A program made the position numbers and the translations under genes. A stretch of DNA of 46,046 bases from a bacterium (GTDB lineage: Bacteria > Vulcanimicrobiota > Vulcanimicrobiia > Eremiobacterales > Eremiobacteraceae): contig CADDZI010000015.1 in assembly GCA_902812405.1 (NCBI GenBank), positions 1 through 46,046 on the forward strand, written 5' to 3'. Below are positions 1-8,948 of the stretch, piece by piece. Below the pieces are notes generated by a model. It did not search any database, was not told where the DNA came from, and was given only the letters and a program-made list of their open reading frames with translations. How positions within the stretch are numbered: the first letter of the stretch is position 1; each line of letters starts with the position of its first letter.

Positions 1-246
1 GCGGTCGAGGTTGTCTTTCTAGCGATAATCTCCGGCAACCAGATCCACTTCTCGAGTCGCCCGGCTGCGGCGGACCCCGCGACTCCCTATCATATCCCGA
101 CCTGGGCGGTTGACGAGTATCGGGACGCAGGCGCAGCTGTTAGTGCGGCTGATGTCGTGCGATTGGTGACGTACGCGGAGACTGGCTACGGCAATGAGAA
201 GGCTTTGAGAGACTGTCACAACGCCCACCCGGGTTGCATAGCCTAA
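1..246 (+). pseudogene. Truncated ORF, possible relic of the secreted TIM-barrel-like family
   Basis: The first forward frame is open from the window edge to a TAA at 244-246. It reads like coding sequence, with a hydrophobic start (VVFLAIISG) followed by YHIPTWAVDEYRDAGA and later LVTYAETGYGNEKALRD. The order His-x-x-Thr, Gly, then VT-x-x-ET and N-x-A-x-R resembles the first 50 residues of the catalytic-type domain in the three secreted proteins at 1986-8362. There the frame would continue into a YYTNPN-type strand, but here it stops. I see no continuation in the other frames after 246. It could be a decayed, opposite-strand member of that family, or a different secreted protein with a natural end. 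The similarity is weak and judged by eye. Confidence 0.35.
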
Positions 247-420
247 CGCTTTAGGGTTGGAGGCCCATGTGCCGGGGCCCTAAGGAGCTGGCAGCGTTGG
301 CGGACTCGTGTTGTGAACTTTCTCTCACCTTTTAAATACGGTAATCCGTAAGCTAGCCGAACGGGGTATGTGAGACACCCGATTTGCGGGGAAGAAGGAT
401 TGTCAGTATCCCGAACCCCA

Positions 421-773
421 CTAAAACCCCATGCAGACTCTCTGAACCCTAAGAACTGAGCTCGCTAACCCGATGCCCGCCACGCCTTGCCCAAGAAGCT
501 TCACACCGGGCGGCAGGTTGTACTGGTCATCGAGTCGTCCGACGGCAAACATCAGGCCTGCGCCTGCAAGGCCACATGAAACTCCGGCGGCAACATCAAT
601 AGGCCGATCATAACGCTACAGAAAATCCCAAGCCCCCCAAGGCGGCTGACGGGACGGGCTTGCAGTTTGAGGCGACCTAGGAAATCTATGATACCCAAAT
701 CCTTCCCCAAGCGATCTGAGAGACCTGTAAACAGTACAGATGTTAAGAATGCAGCCACAGGATCAAGCATCAT
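421..773 (-). pseudogene. Decayed wecA/mraY-family sugar-phosphate transferase (N-terminal relic)
   Basis: The 73-residue frame starting at 773 aligns end to end with the N-terminus of the intact transferase at 14022-14999. It shares LKLQARPVSRLGGLGIF versus LKLQTQPISRLGGFGIF. The frame ends in TGA near 553. The next frame then continues the homology with LMFAVGRLDDQYNLPPG, the counterpart of LMFVVGLLDDRYSLRPG, including the family's Asp-Asp pair. It stays similar through GQGVAGIGLA before ending at a TAG (421-423). At least one frameshift is therefore present, and the C-terminal two thirds, including the later catalytic loops, are missing. The start ATG overlaps the stop of the upstream glycosyltransferase (ATGA at 770-773), a remnant of operon coupling. 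An enzyme this short cannot work. Confidence 0.85.
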
Positions 774-1981
774 CTGTTTGAATGCAGTGCGTTCTCTTCT
801 CGTGCGGCTACAGGCCCTAAAAGACTTGTCAACAATCGATCATACAAACGGGCATTCTCAGGCCAAGTAAGATGTCGGGCTGCAAACGTCCGGGCAGCGC
901 GACCCAACCTAAAGGCACCCGAGGGGTCGCCAAGCACGTCACGCAGGGCGCGAGCAAGCGCTCCAACATTGCCTGGCTCCACCAGCCGGCCGGTGTGGCC
1001 ATCCTTGACTATTTCGGGAATACCCCCAACGCGACTCGCGACGACCGGCACCTCCGCCAGCATGGCCTCGCAGAGAATAGCCGGGAGTCCCTCCCGATAG
1101 CTGGGTAAGGCGAAGACATCGGCGGCTCCCATAAGCAGACCCAACTGACGTTGCTCGACAACTCCAAAGGCTCGACATTCAATCCCGGCTCGTGCGCATT
1201 CTCGTGCAACTGCGTCCTGGTCCGGACCGCCGCCAACCAAGAGAAGCACGGGACTCAGGTCCGAGAGTAAATCTAGCGCTGCGATAAGATCGAATATCCC
1301 TTTCGATCTTCCAACATATCCGGCGAAGAGAACGACTTTGCGACTGCTCGGAATTTCTAAAGCCCGACGGGCATCGTTGCGATCACGTGGAAAGAAGACA
1401 TCGGGGTCAGCACCATTATAGATGACGTCGACCCTGTGTGCACCAAGTGCCTCAACCTTAGCGGCAATGAATTTACTCACCGCTACCACGCGATCCACGC
1501 TATGTATAATTCGCCGCGCCGTAGCCCGAAACAAACTATTGCGGAAAGGATAATCGTACGCGTCACTACCATGCGCTGTCAGGACTACTGGAACCCCATG
1601 CCCAAGAGCCATGACACCAGTCGGTAGTATCTGGTGAGCATGAATGACATGCGGTCGAAATTCGGCAACGCAAGCCTTAAGAAAACGCTTTGTCTGCAAA
1701 CCGAGAGTCTGCATGAGCCAAAAGCGCGGCAGCAGGAATACTCGAACTACTTTGACTTGCATGCCGTTGATCGTGTACTGTGCTGGGACGCGGCGATACG
1801 CGCGCCAGCGGTGGCCCAGCGGGGGAGCCCAGGGGACAAATCGGACTATCATGGCTTCCCAAGAAGATCGGGTAAGCGCTTCAACCTGTCGTAGGATGAA
1901 AATACCGGCGTGCGGACGCTGCTCGTCTGGGAAATCGTTGGCGATGACCAGTATCCGCTTGCGCAATCCTGTCTCAAACAC
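770..1981 (-). CDS. GT4-family glycosyltransferase
   Basis: Predicted GT-B, retaining glycosyltransferase that adds a sugar to the growing lipid-linked repeat unit at the cytoplasmic membrane. The N-terminal Rossmann strand RILVIANDFPDEQ is followed by AGIFILRQVEAL. The donor-binding C-terminal half has FAGYVGRSKGIFDLI and the EX7E motif in REGLPAILCEAM, roughly 100 residues before the end. The frame is open to an ATG at 2065, but that would overlap the preceding gene by 80 bases. A GTG at 1981 lies four bases after that gene's TGA and gives 403 residues, about normal for the family, so it is preferred. A TTG at 1966 is also possible. The 3' end overlaps the wecA relic by ATGA. The sugar donor and linkage cannot be told. 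Confidence 0.85.
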   Translation of the reverse strand: MFETGLRKRILVIANDFPDEQRPHAGIFILRQVEALTRSSWEAMIVRFVPWAPPLGHRWRAYRRVPAQYTINGMQVKVVRVFLLPRFWLMQTLGLQTKRFLKACVAEFRPHVIHAHQILPTGVMALGHGVPVVLTAHGSDAYDYPFRNSLFRATARRIIHSVDRVVAVSKFIAAKVEALGAHRVDVIYNGADPDVFFPRDRNDARRALEIPSSRKVVLFAGYVGRSKGIFDLIAALDLLSDLSPVLLLVGGGPDQDAVARECARAGIECRAFGVVEQRQLGLLMGAADVFALPSYREGLPAILCEAMLAEVPVVASRVGGIPEIVKDGHTGRLVEPGNVGALARALRDVLGDPSGAFRLGRAARTFAARHLTWPENARLYDRLLTSLLGPVAAREENALHSNR

Positions 1982-1985
1982 CTTA

Positions 1986-3209
1986 TCAGCGGAAAACGAT
2001 GACCGCTTCGAGCGGACCAAGTGTCTGAGGAGGCGGCGGGCCTTGCGTGGAAACGGTACCCTCATCCAAAATCCCGCCCCCCGAGAGTACTAAGGTGTGC
2101 TCGTATTTGTTACCATAAGGGTAGGCATGAGTCTGAGAGCGGCTGGGGTTAACGACAGCTGCGCACGGCCCGACCGGAGAGCCCGCTAAATAGCAAGATT
2201 GGTACTCTCTGCCATACACGCCGCTCGGTTGTTGGAGGGCAGAGATATCTAGGGGGGTCGGCACCACCGGGTTGAGGGCAACCAGTTTCGTCTCTGGTTC
2301 CACTCGGAATTTGGACGCAGTACCGTAATACTCCCAAAGAATACTCTTGTCCGGCGTGTATGTCAGCAGAAATGAGGCATATGTGTAAATGCGGCCGTCG
2401 ACTGAGCGCGAAGCGTCGGTTGTATCTTTTCCGTAGCAGAAGAATAATTTGCCATCGCGTGCCATGGCGATTTCGGTGTTTTCGATCTGTGTCCAATATC
2501 TATCCCACATCTTGGGAAATCTCACTGAACCGGAGTAGCACCCCTCCTCCATGCCACCAATAACATTGGGCACGTCATTGAGGGCGCGGGTAGCGTTGTT
2601 TTCCAGACCGTTGTACACGATGGGCACATCGACGCTGGCAATGAGCTGCTTTTCGGCAGCCAGCCACGCCTCGGGGTCATAGTTACAGGGTAACCCTGAG
2701 AGCCCCACCATGGTGTTCGCATCGTCGACAAAGAAGGCATCCCAGTGGCGGTTTGCGCTGCGCGATCTGATCACCCATTGAAATTTTGCTCGCAGAGCGG
2801 GCGATGCTGGGTCGGCAAGGTACATATGCTCGTAATGAAGCGAAGCGAGCCTGTTACCGGAACAATCGTGTGCATATACCGACTCGTCAGCCGACCGCAT
2901 CGGGTTGGTATCGTTGATCCGGTTCGGGTTGGTGTAGTACATCGTCTTGATACCGGCCGCCACAGCCTCCGGGTCATATTGCCAGGAGGTTTCCGTCCAC
3001 GTGACCCAGGGGGCGACCACCGTCGCGGGCAATGCCGTATTTTCCGGCCCTCCGAGATAATCGGCGGTCAACACGTGCATGGGTACCGTTGCACCCCACG
3101 CCGGGGGTGCCATACAAGTGAGAACAAGAGCCCAAATAATGATCCGGAACATGCTGGCACCCCGACCCTCAGTGATGATGCCGATTCCAAATGCAGGTCT
3201 CGTTTTCAT
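1986..3209 (-). CDS. Secreted TIM-barrel-like putative glycosidase, copy 1
   Basis: A 407-residue exported protein of the family that also occurs twice at 5334-8362. An alternative ATG at 3152 gives the cleanest signal peptide (MFRIIIWALVLTCMAPPAWG, then ATVP). The domain begins MHVLTADYLGG and has HWDAFFVDDAN, a likely strand end with clustered acids. Later come VIGGMEEGCY and KLFFCYGKD, and a C-terminal beta-rich stretch ending TLVLSGGGILDEG. An Asp/Glu cluster at the end of a strand, with a short second acidic motif, is typical of TIM-barrel glycosidase families (GH114 or GHL-type). I cannot place it in a named family. It lacks the Pro/Thr linker of the other two copies and is clearly diverged from them. 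The TGA lies four bases before the next glycosyltransferase's GTG, so the two are co-transcribed. Degradation or trimming of the locus polymer is an inference. Confidence 0.7.
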   Translation of the reverse strand: MKTRPAFGIGIITEGRGASMFRIIIWALVLTCMAPPAWGATVPMHVLTADYLGGPENTALPATVVAPWVTWTETSWQYDPEAVAAGIKTMYYTNPNRINDTNPMRSADESVYAHDCSGNRLASLHYEHMYLADPASPALRAKFQWVIRSRSANRHWDAFFVDDANTMVGLSGLPCNYDPEAWLAAEKQLIASVDVPIVYNGLENNATRALNDVPNVIGGMEEGCYSGSVRFPKMWDRYWTQIENTEIAMARDGKLFFCYGKDTTDASRSVDGRIYTYASFLLTYTPDKSILWEYYGTASKFRVEPETKLVALNPVVPTPLDISALQQPSGVYGREYQSCYLAGSPVGPCAAVVNPSRSQTHAYPYGNKYEHTLVLSGGGILDEGTVSTQGPPPPQTLGPLEAVIVFR

Positions 3210-3213
3210 ATTG

Positions 3214-3995
3214 TCAACTATCCTCTCCAGTAACGTTGCCGGCAGCTACCCGGTTCGCGCGATAGGCGTTTACCCTGCCGAGTAACTGCTGTCGGAGGTG
3301 GAACATTCCTTGGGCCGCATGCCGCAGATGGCGCAATGCGAAGAAACGTCCACGCTTCAGCGTCAGCATCGGCACCTGCGTCACCCCGTATTTCTCCTTA
3401 TATCTCCTTCTTATACGCTCCGCGCCCCCAATTAATTTTTCCTTAAGCCTCGATGCTTACAATAACGCATGGCGTACCAACGAAGCGCCTCGTTGGGGCG
3501 TAGATGCTGGTCGGCACGGAAACTTGCGTTGCCCCAAAACTCGACCAGTTGGTTCATTCCAGCATAGATCGCCGTGGCGATACACTTGCCGTTCGGGCCA
3601 CACCTCTCTTTTCCACCTGTCGTATCTTCTGCCGATACTCTTTGGCCATCGTTGCGCAGAGCGCGTCCTCGCGAGGCAGCCAGGAGGTCGACCTCCGCAA
3701 CATCGCCCTCGACATTGAACGCCATGTGCGAGGTGGTCCAACCGGGGAAGGGGCTGCCGAGAATCCGTAATCCGAATCGTCGTATGACCAGACCCCTGAC
3801 GTATCCAAGTACCTGCGTGCCCTGTTCAACAGCTGCAACCACCGGAGTCGCGTGTTGCGTTTCGGCAAGATACTCCAACCAGGCCTTTGTCTGGAGGAGA
3901 GTACGATCCTTACAAGAATTCAGCACGTCCCAGGGGACCGCACCGTAGTCTAGTTCCCGGAGCCGTAACGTCATGGCATGATATGCTTTCTGCAA
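3214..3995 (-). pseudogene. Decayed FemAB/GNAT-like transferase
   Basis: Relic of the gene whose intact form is at 15024-16163. From the ATG at 3995 the frame matches its N-terminus (VPWDVLNSCKDRT, then RILGSPFPGWTTSHMAFN). It then jumps over about 120-150 residues to CIATAIYAGMNQLVEFWGNA and HLRPNEALRWYAMRY, and stops at 3432. Another frame within 3554-3680 keeps MAKEYRQKIRQVEKRG, part of the skipped middle. A third frame beyond 3432 keeps YKEKYGVTQVPMLTLKRGRF and runs to a TGA at 3214-3216, five bases before the next ATG. There are thus several frameshifts and an internal deletion. The gene is non-functional, yet recognisable along nearly its whole length. Confidence 0.88.
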
Positions 3996-4146
3996 CCGGG
4001 GGGTTCGCCCTTGGGGGAACTGGTTAGGATGCCCTGAGTCTGAGGTCCCCCCACACGACAGTACAATACCTTGCCGCAGCTGGCAAGCACGGGAGACCCG
4101 CTGCTACGCGACCCACTTACGTTTTCCTCTGGGCTGGGTTCCTCAG

Positions 4147-5337
4147 ATGATTCGTGTGATTCACATTAGTACTGTGCACTCGGCGTACGATGTCAGAATA
4201 TTCTACAAGGAGGCGCGGTCTCTTGCGAACGATGGATACGACATCGTCGTTGCCGCTCTAGCAAACGGAGCCAAGGTGCATCAAGGGGTTCACATTGTCC
4301 CGCTTGGCAAGGAAGGTGGATCGCGCTGGAAACGTATAGCCCGCGTCTTTCGTGCTTTGTTCCTAATGCTTCGCGAAAAGGACAGCATCTTACACCTGCA
4401 CGACCCCGAACTGCTCTTAGCGGCCATTATTCCGAGTTTTTTGCACCGCAAACTTATCTTCGACGTGCACGAATTCTACGTAGCTCACATTGCCCATGCC
4501 GTATGGATACCGCGCTGGTTGCGCGGCTTGGTAAGTCATTCGTATGACTGGCTCGAGCGCCGGATTCTTCCTCGTTTTTCGGGTATCGTGATAGCTGTCG
4601 AATCCATGCGGGCTCGCTATGCCGAGATTATTGGAGATGAACGGGTCGCACTTGTTCGCAATTTTCCGTGCATAAGCCCGAGCGACAAACATCAAGCTCT
4701 GACAAGTGCGCATCCCTTCGGGGACAGGCCTTACATCGTCCATACCGGAGGCGCCTCCCACTTACGATCCTTCCATGTCATGGTTGAGGCTGCAGAGCTC
4801 CTGCGTAGATACCAGTGCGATTGGCCGATAGTCAATATGGGCGAGGTCAATCTATCAGGCTACGATCCACGCCAACGCGCGGAGTTTATGGCTAGGGCTG
4901 CTGCTGCCGGTATCCATAACCTGGGGAGCGTGCAGCAAGAGGTGGCATGGCGCTATTGCGCGCATGCAGAGATTGGGCTCATCTTTCTGGCTTCTGTTGA
5001 GAATTACAAGCGTGCCTTGCCCATCAAACTCTTCGAATATTGGTTTTTTGGTCTTCCTGTTGTGGCGCCTGACCTGGGCGAGCTAGCCAGATATATCAGG
5101 CGTTGGGGCGCCGGGCTACTTTTCCCCGCCGAAGATGGCGCTGCTGCAGGCGAGCTACTGCTCAGCTTAGTACGCGATCCAGACCTTAGGGCACGTATCG
5201 CCCGGCGGGCCTCGGAAGCGGGGGCGCACTTTGATTTCGCGCCCGAAGCCCGTTCCTTGAGGAGTCTATACGAACAGATAAAAAATGCAAGGCCCTACGG
5301 ACGCAGGTGGGCCGTGGACAAAAATTGTGCCCCCTAG
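4147..5337 (+). CDS. GT4-family glycosyltransferase
   Basis: A 396-residue cytoplasmic GT-B glycosyltransferase on the strand opposite to the locus. The N-terminus IRVIHISTVHSAYDVRIFYK is a typical acceptor-domain start. HLHDPELLL near residue 83 and KLIFDVHEFY are features of GT4 enzymes from capsule and O-antigen loci. In the donor domain the second glutamate of the EX7E motif is in PIKLFEYWFFGLPVVAP, but the first position is not Glu, so the motif is only half conserved. No clear Shine-Dalgarno precedes the ATG. The 129-152 bases between it and the FemAB relic must hold its promoter. Its stop overlaps the stop of the convergent lipoprotein gene by four bases (CTAG, 5334-5337). Donor and acceptor are unknown. 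Confidence 0.85.
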   Translation: MIRVIHISTVHSAYDVRIFYKEARSLANDGYDIVVAALANGAKVHQGVHIVPLGKEGGSRWKRIARVFRALFLMLREKDSILHLHDPELLLAAIIPSFLHRKLIFDVHEFYVAHIAHAVWIPRWLRGLVSHSYDWLERRILPRFSGIVIAVESMRARYAEIIGDERVALVRNFPCISPSDKHQALTSAHPFGDRPYIVHTGGASHLRSFHVMVEAAELLRRYQCDWPIVNMGEVNLSGYDPRQRAEFMARAAAAGIHNLGSVQQEVAWRYCAHAEIGLIFLASVENYKRALPIKLFEYWFFGLPVVAPDLGELARYIRRWGAGLLFPAEDGAAAGELLLSLVRDPDLRARIARRASEAGAHFDFAPEARSLRSLYEQIKNARPYGRRWAVDKNCAP

Positions 5338-6728
5338 TGGAAGACAATAATGCCCTGGAGGGCTTTAAGACTTTTTGGCGGCGCGGGGCCTGCAATTGAA
5401 ATTTTCCCCCCATCCAGGATTCCTCCACCGGTGAGGACGAGGGTGTGTGTGTATTTGGTACCGTAGGGATATGGATGGGCGTTGAAACGGTCAATGTTGA
5501 CCACGGCGGCGCATGAGCCGACGTATACCCCAGCCACGTAGCAGGCGCGGTATTCGCGGCCATAGACTTGACTGCTCACCTGTAGCGCACTCACGTCGCT
5601 AGGCTGCGGGACCACGGGGCTCAGTGCCACGAGCATGGACTCAGGCTCGACGTGAAACGCAGACGGCGTGGCATACATCTCCCATAGGATGCTGGACGAT
5701 GGCGTATAGGTTATCAAGAAGGACGCATATGTATAGAGCCGACCATCAAGGGCCGAGACAGCTGTAGTGGGATCACGATCATAGCAAAAGAAGAGTTTGC
5801 CTTGCTGCGCCATCCCCAATTCAACGTTGGCGATGTGTATCCAATAATTGCCCCACATCTTGGGATACTGACTTGACCCGCCGTAACAGCCTTCTTCCAT
5901 GCCTCCAATGACGTTCGACGATACGTTCAGCCCCATCTCATTGGCGATCTGCAAGCCGTTGTACACGATGGGGTAGGGCGCCTGGTAGCTGTTCTCACCC
6001 TGTGAAGCCGCCAACCATGAGGCGGCACTATAATTGCATGGCAATGCCGGTGCACCCACCACATCGTTGGCATCGTCCTCAAAAATCGCATCCCACTGTA
6101 CCGTATTCGTGATACGTGACGCGATGAAGTTTCTCCATAGTTGCCGTAAATCAGGCGAGGCCGGATCCATGAGATATTGACCATACGTTATAGGACCAAT
6201 CCGCTGACCCGAGCACGTATGCGCAAATGTGGATTCATCCTTGGTATACAGCGGATCCCCAGGAGCTTCGCGGTTTGGATTGGTGTAATACATCGCCTTG
6301 ATACCGGCAGCTCGCACCGCTGGGTTTGACTGAAACGACGTCTCCAACCACGTCACCCAGCGCGCTAACAGCCCAGGACTCAACGTCGTGTCACCCGCCC
6401 CACCATAGTAGTCCGCTGTCAAGACATGCGTCATCGCAATCGAACTAGGAGTCGACGTGGCCCAGGGCGTGGGGCTGGCGGTTGCACGCACCGCTGGCGT
6501 TGGGCTCATCCGCGGCGTGGGACTTGCAGTCTGTCTAAGCTGTGGACTGGGGACAGCGCTAACAACTGGAGAGACCGTGGCGGCCAGGGTTGGCGGTATG
6601 AGGTTGCGACGAATAGTACCCGCGGGCACGGGCAACGATCCCGACGACGACCCGCTGCAGTTGACCAAGAACGCGCAACAGACTGCTGCAAAAAAATAAG
6701 TCGCCCACCTCGTATACCGTGCCTGCAC
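5334..6728 (-). CDS. Lipoprotein with TIM-barrel-like putative glycosidase domain, copy 2
   Basis: The frame is open to an ATG at 6791. I prefer the GTG at 6728, which has GGGAGG just upstream. It gives a compact lipoprotein signal, VQARYTRWATYFFAAVCC then the lipobox LVNC (Cys24), and 464 residues in all. A linker rich in Ser, Pro and Thr (SPTPRMSPTP and similar) leads to the domain beginning SSIAMTHVLTADYYGG. It carries WDAIFEDDAND and GGMEEGCY as candidate acidic active-site motifs. From 5406 to 6458 the DNA is the same as in the next gene upstream. Only the signal and linker and the last 20 or so residues differ (ISIAGPAPPKSLKALQGIIVFH here). The protein is expected to sit on a membrane facing the periplasm or the surface. 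Polymer hydrolysis is inferred from fold-like motifs and context. Confidence 0.7.
   Translation of the reverse strand: MQARYTRWATYFFAAVCCAFLVNCSGSSSGSLPVPAGTIRRNLIPPTLAATVSPVVSAVPSPQLRQTASPTPRMSPTPAVRATASPTPWATSTPSSIAMTHVLTADYYGGAGDTTLSPGLLARWVTWLETSFQSNPAVRAAGIKAMYYTNPNREAPGDPLYTKDESTFAHTCSGQRIGPITYGQYLMDPASPDLRQLWRNFIASRITNTVQWDAIFEDDANDVVGAPALPCNYSAASWLAASQGENSYQAPYPIVYNGLQIANEMGLNVSSNVIGGMEEGCYGGSSQYPKMWGNYWIHIANVELGMAQQGKLFFCYDRDPTTAVSALDGRLYTYASFLITYTPSSSILWEMYATPSAFHVEPESMLVALSPVVPQPSDVSALQVSSQVYGREYRACYVAGVYVGSCAAVVNIDRFNAHPYPYGTKYTHTLVLTGGGILDGGKISIAGPAPPKSLKALQGIIVFH
5406..6458. repeat. 1,053-bp direct repeat, copy A
   Basis: I compared this with 6965-8017 line by line at an offset of 1,559 bases and saw no difference. 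The repeat lies wholly inside the coding region of the lipoprotein gene. It ends abruptly inside the Ser/Pro/Thr linker on one side and a short run of C on the other. Its ends are therefore not gene ends. Confidence 0.95.
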
Positions 6729-6892
6729 ATTACCTCCCGCTATCGGTGGCGCCCACGCATCAGCCTGTGCTCGCCTGGACGCCACGCGCATACTATATAC
6801 AGGCAGAGCCCTCCTGTAAAGCGGTGAGGAGGCGCCCCCTTGGCCGGCAGCCAGGCGAGACTAGTGCCTCTTATGAAACCGCCTTTAGCTAA

Positions 6893-8362
6893 TTAGGGGA
6901 AAACTATCGCGGAACCAAGCGCAGGTAAGTTTGCCGGTGGGAGAGGCCCCGCCACCGATATTGCCCCCCCATCCAGGATTCCTCCACCGGTGAGGACGAG
7001 GGTGTGTGTGTATTTGGTACCGTAGGGATATGGATGGGCGTTGAAACGGTCAATGTTGACCACGGCGGCGCATGAGCCGACGTATACCCCAGCCACGTAG
7101 CAGGCGCGGTATTCGCGGCCATAGACTTGACTGCTCACCTGTAGCGCACTCACGTCGCTAGGCTGCGGGACCACGGGGCTCAGTGCCACGAGCATGGACT
7201 CAGGCTCGACGTGAAACGCAGACGGCGTGGCATACATCTCCCATAGGATGCTGGACGATGGCGTATAGGTTATCAAGAAGGACGCATATGTATAGAGCCG
7301 ACCATCAAGGGCCGAGACAGCTGTAGTGGGATCACGATCATAGCAAAAGAAGAGTTTGCCTTGCTGCGCCATCCCCAATTCAACGTTGGCGATGTGTATC
7401 CAATAATTGCCCCACATCTTGGGATACTGACTTGACCCGCCGTAACAGCCTTCTTCCATGCCTCCAATGACGTTCGACGATACGTTCAGCCCCATCTCAT
7501 TGGCGATCTGCAAGCCGTTGTACACGATGGGGTAGGGCGCCTGGTAGCTGTTCTCACCCTGTGAAGCCGCCAACCATGAGGCGGCACTATAATTGCATGG
7601 CAATGCCGGTGCACCCACCACATCGTTGGCATCGTCCTCAAAAATCGCATCCCACTGTACCGTATTCGTGATACGTGACGCGATGAAGTTTCTCCATAGT
7701 TGCCGTAAATCAGGCGAGGCCGGATCCATGAGATATTGACCATACGTTATAGGACCAATCCGCTGACCCGAGCACGTATGCGCAAATGTGGATTCATCCT
7801 TGGTATACAGCGGATCCCCAGGAGCTTCGCGGTTTGGATTGGTGTAATACATCGCCTTGATACCGGCAGCTCGCACCGCTGGGTTTGACTGAAACGACGT
7901 CTCCAACCACGTCACCCAGCGCGCTAACAGCCCAGGACTCAACGTCGTGTCACCCGCCCCACCATAGTAGTCCGCTGTCAAGACATGCGTCATCGCAATC
8001 GAACTAGGAGTCGACGTTGGTGTAGGAAGCCCGGTCGGCGTGGCGGTTGGACTGGGTCGTGGGCTCATGCTGGGCGTCGCACTTGGCCCTGGAGTTAGTG
8101 TGCTGGTGGCGGTCGGTCGGGGTGATGGAGAAGCAATCACCGTCGGGGTCGCACTTGGTTGAGGAGTCGTCGCCTGGCTTGGGGTTGGAGTGGGAGACGT
8201 CGCTACCGTTGAAGACCGCGGAGACGGGTCGTCATGCTGAACATGGCTAAGACGGCTCGGTGGTAGCACCGCCGGCGACGGCCCACCACAGCCTGCGTCT
8301 ATCAGCAGGCCTCCGAGGAGGACAGCGCCGGATAATAGTGTTGTAATTCTGCGAATACCCAT
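6893..8362 (-). CDS. Lipoprotein with TIM-barrel-like putative glycosidase domain, copy 3
   Basis: A 489-residue protein. The signal MGIRRITTLLSGAVLLGG leads to a slightly atypical lipobox ending IDAGC (Cys25). Residues about 47-120 form a long low-complexity Ser/Pro/Thr linker (PTPTPSQATTPQPS and similar), the kind that spaces a domain away from a membrane. The domain from about residue 121 matches copy 2 exactly until the last 20 residues, which read ISVAGPLPPANLPALGSAIVFP. WDAIFEDDAND is at about 237-247 and GGMEEGCY at about 300-307. A 100-164 base gap separates it from copy 2, so the pair may be co-transcribed. A possible -10 (TATAAC, complement of 8421-8426) lies upstream but has no convincing -35. 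Function as in copy 1: inferred, not shown. Confidence 0.72.
   Translation of the reverse strand: MGIRRITTLLSGAVLLGGLLIDAGCGGPSPAVLPPSRLSHVQHDDPSPRSSTVATSPTPTPSQATTPQPSATPTVIASPSPRPTATSTLTPGPSATPSMSPRPSPTATPTGLPTPTSTPSSIAMTHVLTADYYGGAGDTTLSPGLLARWVTWLETSFQSNPAVRAAGIKAMYYTNPNREAPGDPLYTKDESTFAHTCSGQRIGPITYGQYLMDPASPDLRQLWRNFIASRITNTVQWDAIFEDDANDVVGAPALPCNYSAASWLAASQGENSYQAPYPIVYNGLQIANEMGLNVSSNVIGGMEEGCYGGSSQYPKMWGNYWIHIANVELGMAQQGKLFFCYDRDPTTAVSALDGRLYTYASFLITYTPSSSILWEMYATPSAFHVEPESMLVALSPVVPQPSDVSALQVSSQVYGREYRACYVAGVYVGSCAAVVNIDRFNAHPYPYGTKYTHTLVLTGGGILDGGAISVAGPLPPANLPALGSAIVFP
6965..8017. repeat. 1,053-bp direct repeat, copy B
   Basis: Second copy of the repeat at 5406-6458, in the same orientation. 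The flanks diverge at once: this copy has seven C at its low end where copy A has six. The linker sequences differ completely past 8017. Such identity between neighbours with unrelated flanks points to recent gene conversion or a partial tandem duplication. It is also a place where assemblies collapse or misjoin. Confidence 0.95.
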
Positions 8363-8524
8363 GGACCTCAGGTATCCCGCGCCACTCTTTAGCTCGGCGC
8401 CGGTTTGGCGATACGGGCATGTTATATGTTTCGATGGGTTTAGTCAGTGCGCGTGCTCACGCGACAGCAAGGTCAAGAGGTGCCGACCCAACGGGAGGCG
8501 GGAAACTGTGTTCGGGAGCACGCG

Positions 8525-8925
8525 TCATGGAACTCGTGTTGGGGCCAGCCTGCCTGGTATCATAACACGCGTTCGATTCGTAACGACCGCTGCCACACTT
8601 TCTGGTATGATGCACATACTTTCAGGATCGATGTCTGCAAACACCGGTGCAGCGCCCAGATGGATCACACATTGTGCACCAGCCACAAACGTCAGCGACC
8701 GCATAATAACCTCGTCGCCGGGACCAACATTCATGGCATGCAGACCCAGATGAAGTCCCGCTGTGCAACTGGAGAGGGCAACGGCATGCCTCACACTGCG
8801 CAGCGAACTCTCGCTCTACCTCACGCGCCACGGGTCCCGTTGTCAGCCAGCCCGACCGCAGGGCCATCGCGACTGCCTGAATATCAGCATCGTCGATGCA
8901 AGGTCGGCAATACGGAATGACCTAT
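8525..8925 (-). pseudogene. Decayed DegT/DnrJ/EryC1 aminotransferase (N-terminal relic)
   Basis: Relic of the aminotransferase whose intact form is at 16209-17378. One frame (about 8925-8795) reads IPYCRPCIDDADIQAVAMAL and then RSGWLTTGPVAREVEREFAA. This parallels IPYFKPSIDQDDIDAVNRVL and RSGWLTTGPRVQELEREFAA. The frame then shifts, and from 8794 the homology continues as [39 protein letters not shown] and PVFADIDPESMC. Similarity is lost after TNRTRVMIP near 8560. The PLP-lysine half is absent. This covers about the first third of a normal 380-residue enzyme with at least one frameshift. It lies between the lipoprotein gene and the polymerase gene. Confidence 0.87.
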
Positions 8926-8948
8926 CCAGAAACCGTCATGTGGAGATT

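Noticed and set aside
5406-8017. Duplicated core as an insertion sequence
   Set aside because: No transposase, no terminal inverted repeats and no target duplication; the repeat ends lie within one protein-coding frame.
8030-8230. Repetitive-looking stretch as a tandem DNA repeat or CRISPR
   Set aside because: It is the Ser/Pro/Thr linker of a lipoprotein; similarity is at codon level, with no fixed repeat unit or spacers.
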